Shown: in pieces, positions 1 to 11,656 of the stretch | How positions within the stretch are numbered: position 1 is the stretch's first letter | How the letters are laid out: each line of letters begins with the position of its first letter | From: Leptospira selangorensis | Lineage (GTDB): Bacteria > Spirochaetota > Leptospiria > Leptospirales > Leptospiraceae | Assembly (NCBI RefSeq): GCF_004769405.1 | Contig: NZ_RQES01000012.1 | Location: 124,001 to 188,000, forward strand | Length of the DNA stretch: 64,000 nucleotides | Reading direction: 5' to 3' | Program-made: the position numbers and the translations under genes | Notes under the pieces: model-generated | Told to the model about the DNA's origin: nothing | Database searches by the model: none | The model's input: only the letters and a program-made list of their open reading frames with translations

Positions 1-1134
<1,134 letters not shown>

Positions 1135-1165
1135 ACGGATTGAAATACTCGGTGTTTGATTGGGA

Positions 1166-1879
1166 TTAGTGCGAATCGTTATAAATGCCAGAGTCTAGGC
1201 ACCCAAGGATCTTACTAATTACACTATTTTTTGGCAGGTTATCTGTGTCAATGAGGATTGCGTCCTCCGCTTTCCGGAGGGGGGCGATTTCTCTTTCCGT
1301 ATCGGATTTGTCACGGATAACGATCTCTTTTTCGATTTCTTCTAAATCCGAACGAATACCTTGCTCTAATAATTGATTATATCTTCTTTCTGCTCTAACT
1401 CTGGAAGAAGCCGTCAGAAAGAATTTGTAACGAGCGTCCGGAAATACATGGGTACCTATGTCTCTACCGTCCATCACCAGGCGATGAGTTTGAGATAATA
1501 TTCTCAATTGAGAATTTACGAATTCTCTGAAGACAGCTTTGTCGGCTATGTATTTGATCTCTCTTGTAATCTCGGGAGTTCTGATATCTGTGGAAACATC
1601 TTCTCCATTTAAGAAGATATGATTTTCCCCTGTTTCTGAAAATTCACAGAAAATTTCTACACCTTCCGTGAGTGGTAGGAACTCCTTACCGGATAACCAA
1701 TCGGAAAAGGAAATAGAAGAATTTTTAGATTTATAGATCTTATAAATATGAAGAGTTAATGCGCGGTAAAATGCTCCCGAATCCAAATATTCGAATCCAA
1801 GTTTTTTAGAAAGTTCACGAGCTACCGTGCTCTTGCCTGTCCCGGCAGGCCCATCTAATGCGATTACGTTTTCCGTCAT
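1166..1879 (-). CDS. cmk: Cytidylate (CMP/dCMP) kinase
   Basis: This 237-residue cytosolic kinase phosphorylates CMP and dCMP with ATP in pyrimidine nucleotide salvage and supply. The P-loop GPAGTGKST is at residues 10-18. The CMP-binding and lid signature [20 protein letters not shown] follows mid-protein, with RVRAERR just after. Length is normal for bacterial Cmk. The ATG start overlaps the aroA stop codon as ATGA, so translation is probably coupled to aroA, and rpsA follows 31 bp downstream. The aroA-cmk-rpsA order is a widely conserved arrangement. Confidence 0.96.
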   Translation of the reverse strand: MTENVIALDGPAGTGKSTVARELSKKLGFEYLDSGAFYRALTLHIYKIYKSKNSSISFSDWLSGKEFLPLTEGVEIFCEFSETGENHIFLNGEDVSTDIRTPEITREIKYIADKAVFREFVNSQLRILSQTHRLVMDGRDIGTHVFPDARYKFFLTASSRVRAERRYNQLLEQGIRSDLEEIEKEIVIRDKSDTEREIAPLRKAEDAILIDTDNLPKNSVISKILGCLDSGIYNDSH

Positions 1880-3192
1880 TGCATAAAACCTTCCAATAAA
1901 GATTCGAATCCAGGAAAAGAAGTTTCAATCCAAGAAGTTTCATCCGGATGAATTTCCAAACCGCTCACTGCTTTTAGGATCATAAAACTCATCGCGATCC
2001 TATGATCCATCTTAGTGAAAATGTTCACAGAGTTTCCCGACAGCCAGGAAGAAAGTTCGGAAGAATTTACACTGGAACCAATTTCAGGGATCTCATATCC
2101 ATCCGGATATTCATGCACCGTGATCCCGAGATTTCGGAGATTTTCTACCATCGCGGAAATTCGATCCGATTCTTTTGCACGTAATTCTTCTGCATGGCGA
2201 ATGATAAATCCACCTTTTGCAAAAAGGCCTGCGATCGTTAAAATTGGGATCTCATCGATTAGAGAAGGGATCCATTCTTCTTTAATTTCAGAAAAACGTA
2301 AATTAGAAGAAACTGCTTCCAGATCTCCTACAGGTTCCCCACATTCTATTCTCTGATTATGCACGATAATTTTCGCACCCATTGCTTCGAGCGCGTGAAG
2401 AATCCCGATGCGAGAAGGATTTAATCCTACATTCTTTACAAGAACAGAACCTTCTTTTAATAAAACTCCGAGCACTAAGAAGAATGCAGCGGATGAAATA
2501 TCCCCAGGCACTTTGAATTCCTTGGCCTCGAATATATAAGGGGGCTCCATTTTAAAATGAGTGGGAGAAATAAAGTTCAGCTTATTTCCTAAAAACCGGA
2601 ACATATTCTCTGTGTGGTCTCTGGAAAGAATATCTTCTTCGTATTCTAAAGAAGTTTCGGAAGCCATTGCTGCCAACATCAGACAGGATTTTACCTGAGC
2701 GGAAGCAATAGGGCTTTTATAATGGAAGTCGGATAGTTTTTTTCCAATAATTTCAAGAGGCGCCTTATCGTCCTTTCCGGAGATAGAAGCTCCCATAGAA
2801 TTTAAAGGTTTTATAATACGGGACATCGGCCTTTTTTGGAGGGAATGATCCCCGGTTAAAGTGGCTTTAATTCCTTGGAGCCCACAGAGTAATCCGGCGG
2901 ATAATCTGATCCCAGTTCCTGCGTTCCCGAAATCCAAAACATCCTTAGGAGATTGAAGAGCATGTTTACCAGGGCTTGTAAAAACATATTCTCCTTTTGA
3001 GATCTTCTCCACTTTCAACCCGAGTTGGGTAAAAGCTTTCATTGTATTCAAAGGATCTTCCGCTTCCAAAAACCCGGAAACATGAGATGCCCCTTTGGAT
3101 AATACGGAGAATAATACGCTTCTATGAGAAAGAGATTTGTCTCCCGGAACTATGATCTCTCTTCCGGAAGATTTAAGGATTCTTGGAATCAT
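1876..3192 (-). CDS. aroA: 3-phosphoshikimate 1-carboxyvinyltransferase (EPSP synthase)
   Basis: This 438-residue enzyme joins phosphoenolpyruvate to shikimate-3-phosphate, the sixth step of the shikimate pathway. The substrate-binding segment [10 protein letters not shown] (residues 16-25, including K19, S20 and R24) opens the protein. The central glycine-rich [11 protein letters not shown] segment, [10 protein letters not shown] and the near-C-terminal [10 protein letters not shown] are all present. Length is standard. It starts inside the end of tyrA (20-base overlap) and ends in an ATGA overlap with cmk. It therefore sits in a tightly packed pheA-tyrA-aroA-cmk run that gathers the late aromatic amino acid steps. 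Confidence 0.96.
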   Translation of the reverse strand: MIPRILKSSGREIIVPGDKSLSHRSVLFSVLSKGASHVSGFLEAEDPLNTMKAFTQLGLKVEKISKGEYVFTSPGKHALQSPKDVLDFGNAGTGIRLSAGLLCGLQGIKATLTGDHSLQKRPMSRIIKPLNSMGASISGKDDKAPLEIIGKKLSDFHYKSPIASAQVKSCLMLAAMASETSLEYEEDILSRDHTENMFRFLGNKLNFISPTHFKMEPPYIFEAKEFKVPGDISSAAFFLVLGVLLKEGSVLVKNVGLNPSRIGILHALEAMGAKIIVHNQRIECGEPVGDLEAVSSNLRFSEIKEEWIPSLIDEIPILTIAGLFAKGGFIIRHAEELRAKESDRISAMVENLRNLGITVHEYPDGYEIPEIGSSVNSSELSSWLSGNSVNIFTKMDHRIAMSFMILKAVSGLEIHPDETSWIETSFPGFESLLEGFMQ

Positions 3193-4090
3193 TTTGTTTC
3201 TTTAAAATTGCGTCCCTATCTATACGAGATTGTTCCATGAAGGACTCCCAACGTTTTAGGTCGAGCGGCTTTTCTGGACTTAACTCCGAAAGAAGTTTAT
3301 CCAATCTATCCTTATAGTCCAGGAGTGCCTTATAGATCTCTTCTTGGTTAGAAGAAAAGATAGGTGACCACATTTTAGGATTAGAACCTGCGATCCGGGT
3401 CATATCCCTAAAACCTCCACCGGTCAAAGGCAAAGGAGAATTTTGGGTGAATTCTCTCACACATCCGTTTTCCCATACCCAATTTGTCATAAGAGAAGAG
3501 ATCAAATGAGGAACATGGGAAACATAGGATAAGATCTTATCATGATCATGTGCAGGAATTTCAGTAGTGGACATTCCTAAAAATTTCCAAAAACTTTCTA
3601 TCTCAGAATATGCCTCGTCGGTTGCACCTTTCGGTCTGGTCAAAATACAAAGTCTATTTTCGTATAGATCCACATTTGCAAATTCCAAACCTGATTCTTC
3701 AGAGCCGCACATTGGATGAGAAGAAATATATCTATGTTCTCCAGTAAGAACCGACTCCACTGCATGAGTAATCTCCTGTTTCGTGGAACCCATATCGGTC
3801 AAAAGACCTTTGAATCCGGAAGGAAGTTTAGAGATTACCTCTACGGTGGTATTCACCGGAACTCCAAAAACAATCAGATCATATGATTCCCAATCTGGAG
3901 ATTTGGAAAATTCTTCCGCAGTAAAAATTTTATCTGCTGATTTAAGCCGGATCCCCTTCTCCTTACTGGAAGGTGATCCTACCACTCCCACAATCTCTGC
4001 AGAAGAGTTCTTTTTTCGTAAGGCCAAAGAAAGGGAAGCACCCATCATTCCCAGGCCATAAATCAGGATTTTAGAAAAATCGGTTTTCAC
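3173..4090 (-). CDS. tyrA: Prephenate dehydrogenase
   Basis: This 305-residue NAD(P)-dependent enzyme oxidatively decarboxylates prephenate to 4-hydroxyphenylpyruvate on the tyrosine branch. The Rossmann motif GLGMMG is at residues 12-17. The family signature [10 protein letters not shown], containing the catalytic-region histidine, lies near the middle, followed by an all-helical C-terminal domain. There is no ACT domain or fused chorismate mutase. The start is GTG, overlapping the pheA stop as GTGA, which implies translational coupling. NAD versus NADP preference, or arogenate use, cannot be decided from sequence alone. Confidence 0.93.
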   Translation of the reverse strand: MKTDFSKILIYGLGMMGASLSLALRKKNSSAEIVGVVGSPSSKEKGIRLKSADKIFTAEEFSKSPDWESYDLIVFGVPVNTTVEVISKLPSGFKGLLTDMGSTKQEITHAVESVLTGEHRYISSHPMCGSEESGLEFANVDLYENRLCILTRPKGATDEAYSEIESFWKFLGMSTTEIPAHDHDKILSYVSHVPHLISSLMTNWVWENGCVREFTQNSPLPLTGGGFRDMTRIAGSNPKMWSPIFSSNQEEIYKALLDYKDRLDKLLSELSPEKPLDLKRWESFMEQSRIDRDAILKKQNDSKNP

Positions 4091-5178
4091 GGGTTAGGTG
4101 GAGAGATCGGATAAGATCCCAAAATCCTGAGATAGATTGTATTTTCTTTTAATACGTTCAAGACCTCTTCGATCTGAGGATCCTTTTTATGACCTAAAAA
4201 ATCTATAAAGAAGTTATACTCCCAAGAAGTCCTGCGCGTAGGTCTGGACTCAATCTTGGTCATATTGATCCCTTTATCAAAGATAGGTTTTAATACTTTG
4301 TATAAAGATCCTGGTTTATCCGGGATAGAGAATACCACTGAAGTTTTATCATTCCCGGTCGGAGGACATTGGTTTTTACCGATGATCAAAAATCTGGTGG
4401 TATTGTCCGACATATCCTCGATAGATTCTCGAACCAGATCCAAACCGTAAATTTCTGCAGCAATGGAAGAAGCTATTGCTGCACATGCTTCCTTCTTCTC
4501 CGCGACAATACTCGCAGCTCTGGAAGTAGAAGGAGTTTCCGAAACTTCCACATGAGGAAGGTTTGCGGCGATCCAATTTCTACATTGGGAATTTGCGATC
4601 TTAATGCCGTATAAGGTTTTGATCTTAGAAAGATCATGTTCGAACCCTAATAGATTCAAATGTATCTTGAGATAAATTTCAGAATAAATATTTAGATCGG
4701 AAACTAAGAACTGATCCAAAGTGGAGTTTACAAGTCCTTCGGAAGAATTTTCCACAGGAACCACTCCGTAATCCACCTTATCCGTTTCTACTGCACGGAA
4801 TACTTCCGGAATAGAAGGAAATTCAGTGGCCTCTACGGAAGTCCCGAATCTTGCACGAACTGCTTGGTGAGAAAAAGATCCTTCCGGTCCAAGATAACCT
4901 ATCTTTAAACCCTTCTCCACGGAGAAGGATCCGGACATGATCTCTCTATAAATTGCAATGAGCACCTTGTCCGGAAGTGGTCCTCCGTTCAGTCCAAGGA
5001 TTTTTTCGTAAACGTCCTTTTCTCTATCGGGACGATAGATCGGTTCGTTATTTTCTCTTTTGATCTCTCCGATCTCGGAGGCAATCTCCGCCCTGGCCTG
5101 GATAGCCTTTACGATTTCTTTGTCCAGGGAATCGATCTTGTCCCGGAACTCTTTCAATTTGTCGTTATTCTTGGCCAT
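4087..5178 (-). CDS. pheA: Bifunctional chorismate mutase / prephenate dehydratase (P-protein)
   Basis: This 363-residue fusion commits chorismate to phenylalanine. Residues about 1-85 form an AroQ-type helical chorismate mutase ([20 protein letters not shown]). Residues about 93-275 are the prephenate dehydratase, with [14 protein letters not shown] at the start and the catalytic TTRFLIIG element near the end. Residues about 283-360 form an ACT domain with the ESRPTRR segment that typically mediates phenylalanine feedback binding. The gene overlaps scpB by 14 bases upstream and tyrA by 4 bases downstream. Feedback inhibition by phenylalanine is inferred from the ACT domain. Confidence 0.95.
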   Translation of the reverse strand: MAKNNDKLKEFRDKIDSLDKEIVKAIQARAEIASEIGEIKRENNEPIYRPDREKDVYEKILGLNGGPLPDKVLIAIYREIMSGSFSVEKGLKIGYLGPEGSFSHQAVRARFGTSVEATEFPSIPEVFRAVETDKVDYGVVPVENSSEGLVNSTLDQFLVSDLNIYSEIYLKIHLNLLGFEHDLSKIKTLYGIKIANSQCRNWIAANLPHVEVSETPSTSRAASIVAEKKEACAAIASSIAAEIYGLDLVRESIEDMSDNTTRFLIIGKNQCPPTGNDKTSVVFSIPDKPGSLYKVLKPIFDKGINMTKIESRPTRRTSWEYNFFIDFLGHKKDPQIEEVLNVLKENTIYLRILGSYPISPPNP

Positions 5179-5734
5179 TCTCTATCAAATCATCCAGGTT
5201 TTCGAATTTTAATTCCTTCACTTCCACAGGGGCAGGTAAATCGGTCAGTTTATTTAATCCGAAATGTATTAAAAAATCTTTAGTGGTTCCGTACAATGCA
5301 GGTCTTCCCGGAACTTCTTTATTACCAACCGGTTTAACCAGTTTTTTAGATATAAGAGAAGTTACCATCGCCCTGGAAGAAACTCCCCGAATATCATCAA
5401 TTTCAGATAATGTGATCGGCTGTTTATAAGCGATGATCGCTAAAGTATCCAAACTGGAACGTGAAAGTTGTTCTCTCTTCTTCTCTTTGAAGAGCCTTGC
5501 TAAAATTTCGGAATATTTTTCGTTCGTAGAAAATTGATAAGCGCCTGCGATCTCTCTAAGAACGAATCCTCCGTCCTTCTCTTGGTAATCCAAGATCAAC
5601 TCGTCGAGTATATCGCGAGCTTCCTGTTTTTCGCAGTCTATGGATTTTGCGATACTGGCTAGTTTAAGCGGCTCTCCGGAAAGGAAAAGCAGCGCTTCTA
5701 TCAGTCCTTTTAAGCCGGCTTTGTCGCGTTCCAC
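5165..5734 (-). CDS. scpB: Segregation and condensation protein B
   Basis: This 189-residue winged-helix protein is the KleB-like partner of ScpA. ScpB dimers bind the ScpA kleisin, which bridges SMC heads in chromosome condensation and segregation. Family features are the opening LKGLIEALLFLSGEPL, the central LDTLAIIAYKQPIT segment and the VSSRAMVTSLISKKLVK wing region. The start is GTG, 25 bases inside scpA, so the two are translationally linked. No smc gene is in the window. The acidic C-terminal tail ([12 protein letters not shown]) is typical in character. Confidence 0.95.
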   Translation of the reverse strand: MERDKAGLKGLIEALLFLSGEPLKLASIAKSIDCEKQEARDILDELILDYQEKDGGFVLREIAGAYQFSTNEKYSEILARLFKEKKREQLSRSSLDTLAIIAYKQPITLSEIDDIRGVSSRAMVTSLISKKLVKPVGNKEVPGRPALYGTTKDFLIHFGLNKLTDLPAPVEVKELKFENLDDLIENGQE

Positions 5735-6486
5735 GGTTCTCCCACCAAGAATATACGGATTTCGCCGAAAGTTTTATGCTGGCGGATGGATACAATTCTC
5801 TGTTTGCAGAGCTCCAACATTGCCAGAAAGACGGCTACTATCTCGGCTTTCTCCGGCTTGACCGTAGAAAACAATTCTTCAAAGGAGATATCCGAACGTT
5901 CGACGAGCAGTTCGGAAATGGTACCCATCTTTTCCTCGACAGAATACCTGTGGGGCGCGGTAAGTAAAGCGGGAATCTCAGCTTCGTCTTCCCGTTTTTC
6001 CAAGATCTCATTAAATGCGGAAATCAGGTCTAAAAGGCTTAGATCCAGCCAGGACTCGGACTCGTCTATAACCTGGTTGGTCTCTCTGGAAAATACTCCA
6101 GCCTGGACCTTATCCACATCCCCCATTTTCTGGGCGGTTAATTGGAATTTTTTATGTTCTAGAAGTTTTTCGACCAGTTCAGGTGGAAGAGGAGGATCAT
6201 AATCTTCTTCTTCGAAACCTGGATCGGGTAATAATGCTTTAGATTTGAGATAAACTAAATTAGCGGCCATAAGAGCGTATTCCGCTCCCATGTCTATATG
6301 AATACTTGCAGAAATCTTAATGAAGTTTAGAAAGTCTTGGGTGATTTGAGAAAGGGATACTTCAAATATATCCACCTTATAACTTTCGATAAGAGACCAG
6401 AGAAGACTTAAAGGTCCCTCTGTAATACCACCTTCGGAATTGTTCCATTGAACTACGAAGGATTGTGTGGCGTTTTCTCTCTCCAT
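5710..6486 (-). CDS. scpA: Segregation and condensation protein A (kleisin)
   Basis: This 258-residue kleisin closes the SMC ring. The N-terminal helical region includes EGPLSLLWSLIESYKVDIFE and VSLSQITQDFLNFI, which match the ScpA signature. The middle is acidic with PLPPELVEKL, and the C-terminal winged helix (about residues 170-250) contains FEELFSTV and AVFLAMLELCKQ. The N-terminal stretch before the conserved part is slightly longer than usual. It lies 4 bp after cheY and overlaps scpB by 25 bases, so chromosome segregation genes are transcribed with chemotaxis genes here. Confidence 0.94.
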   Translation of the reverse strand: MERENATQSFVVQWNNSEGGITEGPLSLLWSLIESYKVDIFEVSLSQITQDFLNFIKISASIHIDMGAEYALMAANLVYLKSKALLPDPGFEEEDYDPPLPPELVEKLLEHKKFQLTAQKMGDVDKVQAGVFSRETNQVIDESESWLDLSLLDLISAFNEILEKREDEAEIPALLTAPHRYSVEEKMGTISELLVERSDISFEELFSTVKPEKAEIVAVFLAMLELCKQRIVSIRQHKTFGEIRIFLVGEPWNATKPA

Positions 6487-6490
6487 CTCT

Positions 6491-6853
6491 TTATGAATTC
6501 AGTGCTTTTTCTGCCGCCTGTTGCAATCTTTCAGGTGAGAAAGGTTTTACTACGAAATCCTTCACTCCCATCTTGATCGCTTTCGCAAGAAGTTCTTCCT
6601 GACCAAGAGCAGTTACCATGATGATACGTGCTTTCGGATCTAATTTAAAAATTTCCTGGGCTGCTTCGATCCCGTCTTTTTCTCTCATGGTGATATCCAT
6701 GGTGACTAGATCCGGCTTGATCGCTTTGTACTGATCAACAGCGATATTTCCGTTTTCGGCCTCGCCGACGATCTCATGCCCTCCGGCGACGAGTGCGTCC
6801 TTCACCATGGTCCTCATGAATTTTGCATCGTCTACTACGAGAATTCTGGCCAT
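6491..6853 (-). CDS. cheY: Chemotaxis response regulator, single receiver domain
   Basis: This 120-residue stand-alone receiver domain has the acidic pocket D8-D9, the phosphoacceptor D53 (VTMDITM), the switch residue T81 and the conserved K103 (VVKPFSP). It is expected to be phosphorylated by the CheA encoded three genes upstream and to bind the flagellar switch. The KEKDG-like loop after D53 reads REKDGIEA. It lies 4 bp after cheB. CheY-type proteins normally recognise the FliM N-terminal LSQxEIDxLL peptide, relevant to the repeat protein at 21253-23937. Leptospira usually has several CheY paralogs, so which flagellar output this one serves is unknown. Confidence 0.94.
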   Translation of the reverse strand: MARILVVDDAKFMRTMVKDALVAGGHEIVGEAENGNIAVDQYKAIKPDLVTMDITMREKDGIEAAQEIFKLDPKARIIMVTALGQEELLAKAIKMGVKDFVVKPFSPERLQQAAEKALNS

Positions 6854-6857
6854 AATT

Positions 6858-7940
6858 TTAGTTTCCCCTTTCTTTAAGAATGGAAAGTATCCTTGATGTT
6901 ATTGCGCTTACTGGTTCTACGAACTGAACCCCACCCATTTCGATGGCTTGGCGATTCATTCCGAAGATCACGGAGCTGTCCTCGTCTTGGGCAACAGTAG
7001 AAGCTCCAGTCTCTCTCATTCTGAGAGTCGCTGCCGCTCCATCTTTTCCCATGCCGGTCATAATTACACCGACTAAGGCGCTCCCGTATTCCCGGATTGC
7101 GCTGTCGAATAAAACTTCGACTGAGGGCCTGTGTCCATTTACCAACGCTTCCCTACCTAAGGCAATCCATTTACGTCCTGCCTTAGATTCGATCTTCAAA
7201 TGTGCATCACCCGGCGCCACGTAACCTGTTCCGGGGCGAACTTCTTCTCCGTCCTCGGCTTCCTTTACTGTGATTTTAGAATGATCATTTAAACGAGAAG
7301 CAAAGGCTTTCGTAAAACCCACAGGCATATGTTGTACGACGAAAATTGGTAGATGAAAATTCTCCGGAAAATCAGAAAAAACAGTCTGTAATGCCTTCGG
7401 ACCACCGGTCGATGTCCCAATACAAACCGCTTCTACGGTTTTCTTTTCATCTTTGAAAATTTTACTTTTGACCGTTTCTACGATTTTTTTGGGATCAAGC
7501 CCCGCATGACTTGGTCGTAAACTATCGAAATAAGCGAGTATTCTATTTTTGAGAACTGTTCCAATTTCTTCCGGATTAAATTGATTACTAGAAGAAGGTT
7601 TCGGAACGAAATCTATGGCTCCGTATTCTAATGCTTTGAAAGTTGCATCCGCTCCGTGTTGTGTCAAAACGGAAAGCATCATTACCGGAATACCCAATTT
7701 TCGTTTCTGCAGTTCTTGGAGTGCGGAAAGCCCATCCATCACAGGCATTTCCACATCTAAAATTACAATATCAGGTCGCAGTTTTGTCGCAAGTTCAATA
7801 CAATCCACTCCGGTTTTACCCGTAGCTATAACTTGGATCCGACTTTCTTTTTTGATCTGGTCCGAAATAATATTTCGCACCAAGAGAGAGTCGTCTATAA
7901 TCACGACCCGAATCGACCCGTCCGCAGGTGTTCCTACCAC
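6858..7940 (-). CDS. cheB: Chemotaxis response regulator protein-glutamate methylesterase
   Basis: This 360-residue CheB has an N-terminal receiver domain (residues about 10-130, phosphoacceptor D62 in [11 protein letters not shown]). A linker leads to the C-terminal methylesterase, where the Ser-His-Asp triad lies in [19 protein letters not shown] and [11 protein letters not shown]. It demethylates or deamidates chemoreceptor glutamates when phosphorylated by CheA, giving adaptation. The start is GTG with an AGGA element seven bases upstream. It follows cheA by 16 bp. No cheR methyltransferase or receptor gene is in the window, so these must be encoded elsewhere. Confidence 0.95.
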   Translation of the reverse strand: MVGTPADGSIRVVIIDDSLLVRNIISDQIKKESRIQVIATGKTGVDCIELATKLRPDIVILDVEMPVMDGLSALQELQKRKLGIPVMMLSVLTQHGADATFKALEYGAIDFVPKPSSSNQFNPEEIGTVLKNRILAYFDSLRPSHAGLDPKKIVETVKSKIFKDEKKTVEAVCIGTSTGGPKALQTVFSDFPENFHLPIFVVQHMPVGFTKAFASRLNDHSKITVKEAEDGEEVRPGTGYVAPGDAHLKIESKAGRKWIALGREALVNGHRPSVEVLFDSAIREYGSALVGVIMTGMGKDGAAATLRMRETGASTVAQDEDSSVIFGMNRQAIEMGGVQFVEPVSAITSRILSILKERGN

Positions 7941-7956
7941 GACAAAATCCTAGTGT

Positions 7957-10900
7957 TTAAAATTTCGGAAGCAAATCCATGAGTTCATCAAAGTCCGGAA
8001 GGAATAAAAGTACTCCTAACAGGTTGTTTCCCTCATGATTAAATTCAGTGAGCATACTTAAGAACTTAGTTCTTTCCGGTTTAACTACATCCAAAACTTC
8101 TAAGAAGGTTCCTTCCACAAGTTCCGGAACATCCGGCATCACACCCACTTTCGCCTTATTGGAAATAGAGTTCAAAACGGAGGCACAAACAATGTTTGCG
8201 ATCTCAGACAGAACACTTCTAGTATCATCATCCAAAGCATCTCCGCTCGGATTAGTATCTAAAAGTTCTCTGGCAAGATTTTTGGCATTCTCTCTGGAGA
8301 ACATCATAAGCATGTTCCCGTTCAGATCTCCGGTCATTCTGACCTTCATTCCGTAGAATTTATCGTCAGAGAAACGGATCTCGGAAGCCAAACCTTCTTT
8401 ATCATTCATGATAATTTCAGGAATAAACAGATCCACGTTCCTATTCAGGATCTGGGAAAGTACCATACCGGCATTCATCATACCTGTGTTTACCACGGAT
8501 TCGATCTTCTTGATCTGTTCCTTGCTCAGGTTTCCGGTGAATTCCTTAGAGTGGGAAACGGACATCATTCTCTGTTTTTTCTGCTCTAAGAAACCTTCTA
8601 TAATATGATCTGCTCTTTTTCTTTCTTCGTCGGAAACCGGAGAATCGGAAATCAACTCGTTGATATGAGATCTGTAAGCCTCTTCCATTCCTTCTTTTTT
8701 AGCGGCAGGTCTTTCCAGAACCGCAGTATTGGAAGAAAGTTCGGAAGGAGTTTCCGTAGAAGTGATCAATTTTTCCTCGGAAGGTCGGATCTCCATAGTG
8801 GTCTTGATCGGAGTGGAAGAAATTTCTCTTTCGAGTTCTTCTTTTGCTACGATTACCTTTTTGGATTCTTCCGATTTTTTACGTTCGCTCTTCTTGCGAC
8901 GCTCTCTCTCACGAGTAGTGATCTCATGTAATTTATGGTTATAAACGTTAGTAGGGTTAGAAGTTTTTTGAATATACTTCTCTTCTTCCGTTTCGATGGT
9001 TCGGATCGTGCTGATACGTTTCATCGTTTCGAGATGATAGTTCACATATCTCGCATTCTCTTCCAACTCTGCGGCAAATTCCACAAGTCCCGGAATATCT
9101 AGAACCATAATAATGGTTCCATCTCCCATGATGGAAGCTCCGGTAAGTCCCTTGATATTTTTGAAGTTTTTCTCCAAGGACTTGATGACCGTCTCGTGTT
9201 TTCCTACGAGTTCATCCACCATGAAGCCTAACTTGCGGCCTTTGTATTGAACGATAACGACCGGAAATTCTTCTCTGTCCGTTTTGTCCTGAAGTCCCAA
9301 GATACGATTCAATCTGTAGATAGGAAGAACCTCTCCTCTCAAATTGATGATCTCGTTTCCTTCTAGAGTAGTGATCTGTTCGTTGTTTACCTTGATTGTC
9401 TCGTTCACTTCCGAAAGAGGGAAAGCGTAAACTTCTTCTTCCATTACGATCAGGATAGAAGGAATAATCGCAAGCGCCTGAGGGAAGGATAGAACGAAAG
9501 AAGTTCCTGATCCTTTCTGAGATTGGATCAGGATTTTACCTTTGAATTCTTGGATGAGGCTATTCACCACGTTCATTCCGACACCACGACCAGAAATATC
9601 TGTGATCCTGTCTGCGGTGGAGAAACCCGGAGCAAAAATGAATTGGTAAATATCACTTTCTTCTAAAGCAACTGCGTCGGTTTCGGAAACGAGCCCCTTC
9701 TCAATTGCTTTTTTACGGATCTTGTCCAGATCCAATCCGCGACCATCGTCACGGATCTCTACCATAATATTGCTACCGCCTTGGTAAGCGTTCAACTCTA
9801 CTATACCGGTCTCAGGTTTACCTAATCTTCTTCTTTCTTCAGGAGGTTCGATACCATGATCCACAGAATTTCGGATCAAGTGAAGAAGTGGCTCTCCTAA
9901 AGCATCGATCACTTTTTTATCGAGCTCGGTAGACTCTCCATTTAAGACCAGGTCCACTGTTTTGCCGGTTTCTAAAGAAAGGTCTCTGACCAAACGAGAG
10001 AAACGACGGAATACTGTAGAAATCGGGACCATCCGAATATTCATAATACCGGATTGAAGTTCTTTGGAGATACGATTGATTAGATCGATACGACCTTTGA
10101 GTTCGTTGAACAATTGGTCATCCCCGAATGTGCGGAGAAGATCATCATAAATTTTTTGGAAGCCGGAGTTAGTGATTACAAGCTCGCCCACATTATTCAT
10201 GAGCTGGTCCAATTTGTCGGAGGATACTTTAATACTTTTTAAAGTAACTTTAGCCTCAGTGCTTCTTTCTTCCTCATCCAGTTGGTAGGAAGAAGAAACT
10301 CCGGTTTCAGAATAACCGCTGAGTTTATATTCCTGGATCATCAGGTTTTCTACCATGTCCACGTTTGCGGCCTTGGTAAGTTCTTCTTGGGATTCGGAAC
10401 TTACGATCAGGATAGAAAGATACGGAGCCTCTGTCCCATTTTCCAATTCTTCCGCGCTAGGTTTAGTGCGAAATACTTGGCCTAAATTTTTCAGGTTTTG
10501 GACAATAAGAGTATAACGTAACCCTTTCATCGGGGAATCTTTTTTGAGTCCCACTTTTAAGAGCCAAGTTTTTCCGGATCCGTTACGAAGGATTTCTTCG
10601 ATCTCTTTTTGATCATCCGCATCTAGATCAATTCCGTTGCCTTGAACTTCTTCTTGTTTAGCAACTGGAGCAGCAGATTGAGAAACGGATCTTGCAGAGC
10701 CGCTCGGAGCGGAAGCAACGTCAGGATTTTTTTCGTAAGCTTCGAGTCTTTGGATCATATCCGTATAAGGAGTATCCACTTTTTTGCCGGAAGCAACATT
10801 CACGATCACGTTCTTAATCAGATCAAAACATTGGAAAAGTAAATTCACTAAAGATAGATTAACTGCAAGTTTTCCATCTCGGATACTTTGGAGAAGATTC

Positions 10901-11109
10901 TCCATTTTATGAGCGAGATCAGAAAGGTTATATAATCCAACGAAAGCGGCCGAACTTTTTAAAGAGTGAGCCGCGCGGAATATATCATTGATGGTTTGAG
11001 GATCGGATTGGTCCTTTTCCAGTTTCAGAAGGTTCGCATTTAGTTCTTCTATCTGATCTTCGGATTCTTCTAAAAAGAGTTCCGTGTATTCGCCAAGTAC
11101 TCCTGCCAT
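7957..11109 (-). CDS. cheA: Chemotaxis histidine kinase CheA with C-terminal CheX/CheC-like phosphatase domain
   Basis: At 1050 residues this is far longer than a typical CheA (about 650). In order: an Hpt domain with the phosphorylated H48 (RAAHSLKSSAAF); a CheY/CheB-binding P2-like region around 180-285; a dimerisation helix pair around 290-370; an HATPase with N-box HLIRNSVDHGI, G1 EIRDDGRGL and G2 ISGRGVGMNVV; and a CheW-like coupling domain (EEEVYAFPLSEVNETIK). A charged linker of about 150 residues follows. The last about 200 residues (from 849) resemble CheX/CheC/FliY, with an E969-x2-N972 phosphatase signature followed by the expected proline. A first half-repeat lacks the glutamate. 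This suggests a kinase with built-in CheY-P phosphatase. Confidence 0.93.
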   Translation of the reverse strand: MAGVLGEYTELFLEESEDQIEELNANLLKLEKDQSDPQTINDIFRAAHSLKSSAAFVGLYNLSDLAHKMENLLQSIRDGKLAVNLSLVNLLFQCFDLIKNVIVNVASGKKVDTPYTDMIQRLEAYEKNPDVASAPSGSARSVSQSAAPVAKQEEVQGNGIDLDADDQKEIEEILRNGSGKTWLLKVGLKKDSPMKGLRYTLIVQNLKNLGQVFRTKPSAEELENGTEAPYLSILIVSSESQEELTKAANVDMVENLMIQEYKLSGYSETGVSSSYQLDEEERSTEAKVTLKSIKVSSDKLDQLMNNVGELVITNSGFQKIYDDLLRTFGDDQLFNELKGRIDLINRISKELQSGIMNIRMVPISTVFRRFSRLVRDLSLETGKTVDLVLNGESTELDKKVIDALGEPLLHLIRNSVDHGIEPPEERRRLGKPETGIVELNAYQGGSNIMVEIRDDGRGLDLDKIRKKAIEKGLVSETDAVALEESDIYQFIFAPGFSTADRITDISGRGVGMNVVNSLIQEFKGKILIQSQKGSGTSFVLSFPQALAIIPSILIVMEEEVYAFPLSEVNETIKVNNEQITTLEGNEIINLRGEVLPIYRLNRILGLQDKTDREEFPVVIVQYKGRKLGFMVDELVGKHETVIKSLEKNFKNIKGLTGASIMGDGTIIMVLDIPGLVEFAAELEENARYVNYHLETMKRISTIRTIETEEEKYIQKTSNPTNVYNHKLHEITTRERERRKKSERKKSEESKKVIVAKEELEREISSTPIKTTMEIRPSEEKLITSTETPSELSSNTAVLERPAAKKEGMEEAYRSHINELISDSPVSDEERKRADHIIEGFLEQKKQRMMSVSHSKEFTGNLSKEQIKKIESVVNTGMMNAGMVLSQILNRNVDLFIPEIIMNDKEGLASEIRFSDDKFYGMKVRMTGDLNGNMLMMFSRENAKNLARELLDTNPSGDALDDDTRSVLSEIANIVCASVLNSISNKAKVGVMPDVPELVEGTFLEVLDVVKPERTKFLSMLTEFNHEGNNLLGVLLFLPDFDELMDLLPKF

Positions 11110-11604
11110 TTACGCTTCCTCCCCTGCATAATCCATTACCTTGGAAAGATTCAAGTTTAGGATCAGAGATTCTTCGAACTGGCTGACTGATTCTATAAGT
11201 TCGCTATAATTTACGCTCAGGTCTTCATCCGCTTGGCTGACCTTATCTTTGCGGATCTTAACCACCTGTTTTACCGAGTCTACAAGGAGCCCTGCCCTTT
11301 TTTCTCCAGTAACAACTACAATGATCCGAGTGGAAGGAAGAATATCACAAAAACCTAATCCAAAAAGTTCCTTCAGATCCATGATAGGAATGATCTCACC
11401 TCTTAAGTTGATCACTCCTAATATAAAACCTTCTACATTAGGAATTCTTGTAATAGGTACCGGTTTTAGTATCTCGTGGATATACAGAATATCGATCCCG
11501 AAAATTTCCTTATCCACTTCGAATGTGAGAAATTCCTGGATGGTATCCAGTTCTTTTTCTTCTTGGTTTTGTTCCGCGTGGTTGTTTTTATCTATGGTTT
11601 TCAC
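11110..11604 (-). CDS. cheW: Chemotaxis coupling protein CheW
   Basis: This 164-residue CheW-domain protein links chemoreceptors to CheA in the polar array. Family features include FLTFEVDKEIFGIDILYIHE, ITRIPNVEGFILGVINLRG and DSVKQVVKI. An N-terminal charged extension of about 25 residues precedes the domain. The GTG start is supported by a GGAG six to seven bases upstream. The stop directly abuts the cheA ATG. The 105-bp leader upstream contains an 8-bp perfect hairpin (11634-11656). It is the first che gene of the cheW-cheA-cheB-cheY cluster. Confidence 0.95.
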   Translation of the reverse strand: MKTIDKNNHAEQNQEEKELDTIQEFLTFEVDKEIFGIDILYIHEILKPVPITRIPNVEGFILGVINLRGEIIPIMDLKELFGLGFCDILPSTRIIVVVTGEKRAGLLVDSVKQVVKIRKDKVSQADEDLSVNYSELIESVSQFEESLILNLNLSKVMDYAGEEA

Positions 11605-11633
11605 CGGTTCTCCGCCACTTACTCTTTCAAAAC

Positions 11634-11656
11634 GGAAACTTTGGGCACAAGTTTCC
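11634..11656 (-). other. Perfect hairpin in the fau-cheW gap
   Basis: On the minus strand GGAAACTT and AAGTTTCC form an eight-pair stem around a 7-base loop, followed by a weak T run (GTTTTG). It lies between the fau stop and the cheW GTG, 30 bases before the start. It could be a weak terminator for fau or a leader structure affecting cheW translation. Sequence alone cannot tell which. Confidence 0.45.
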
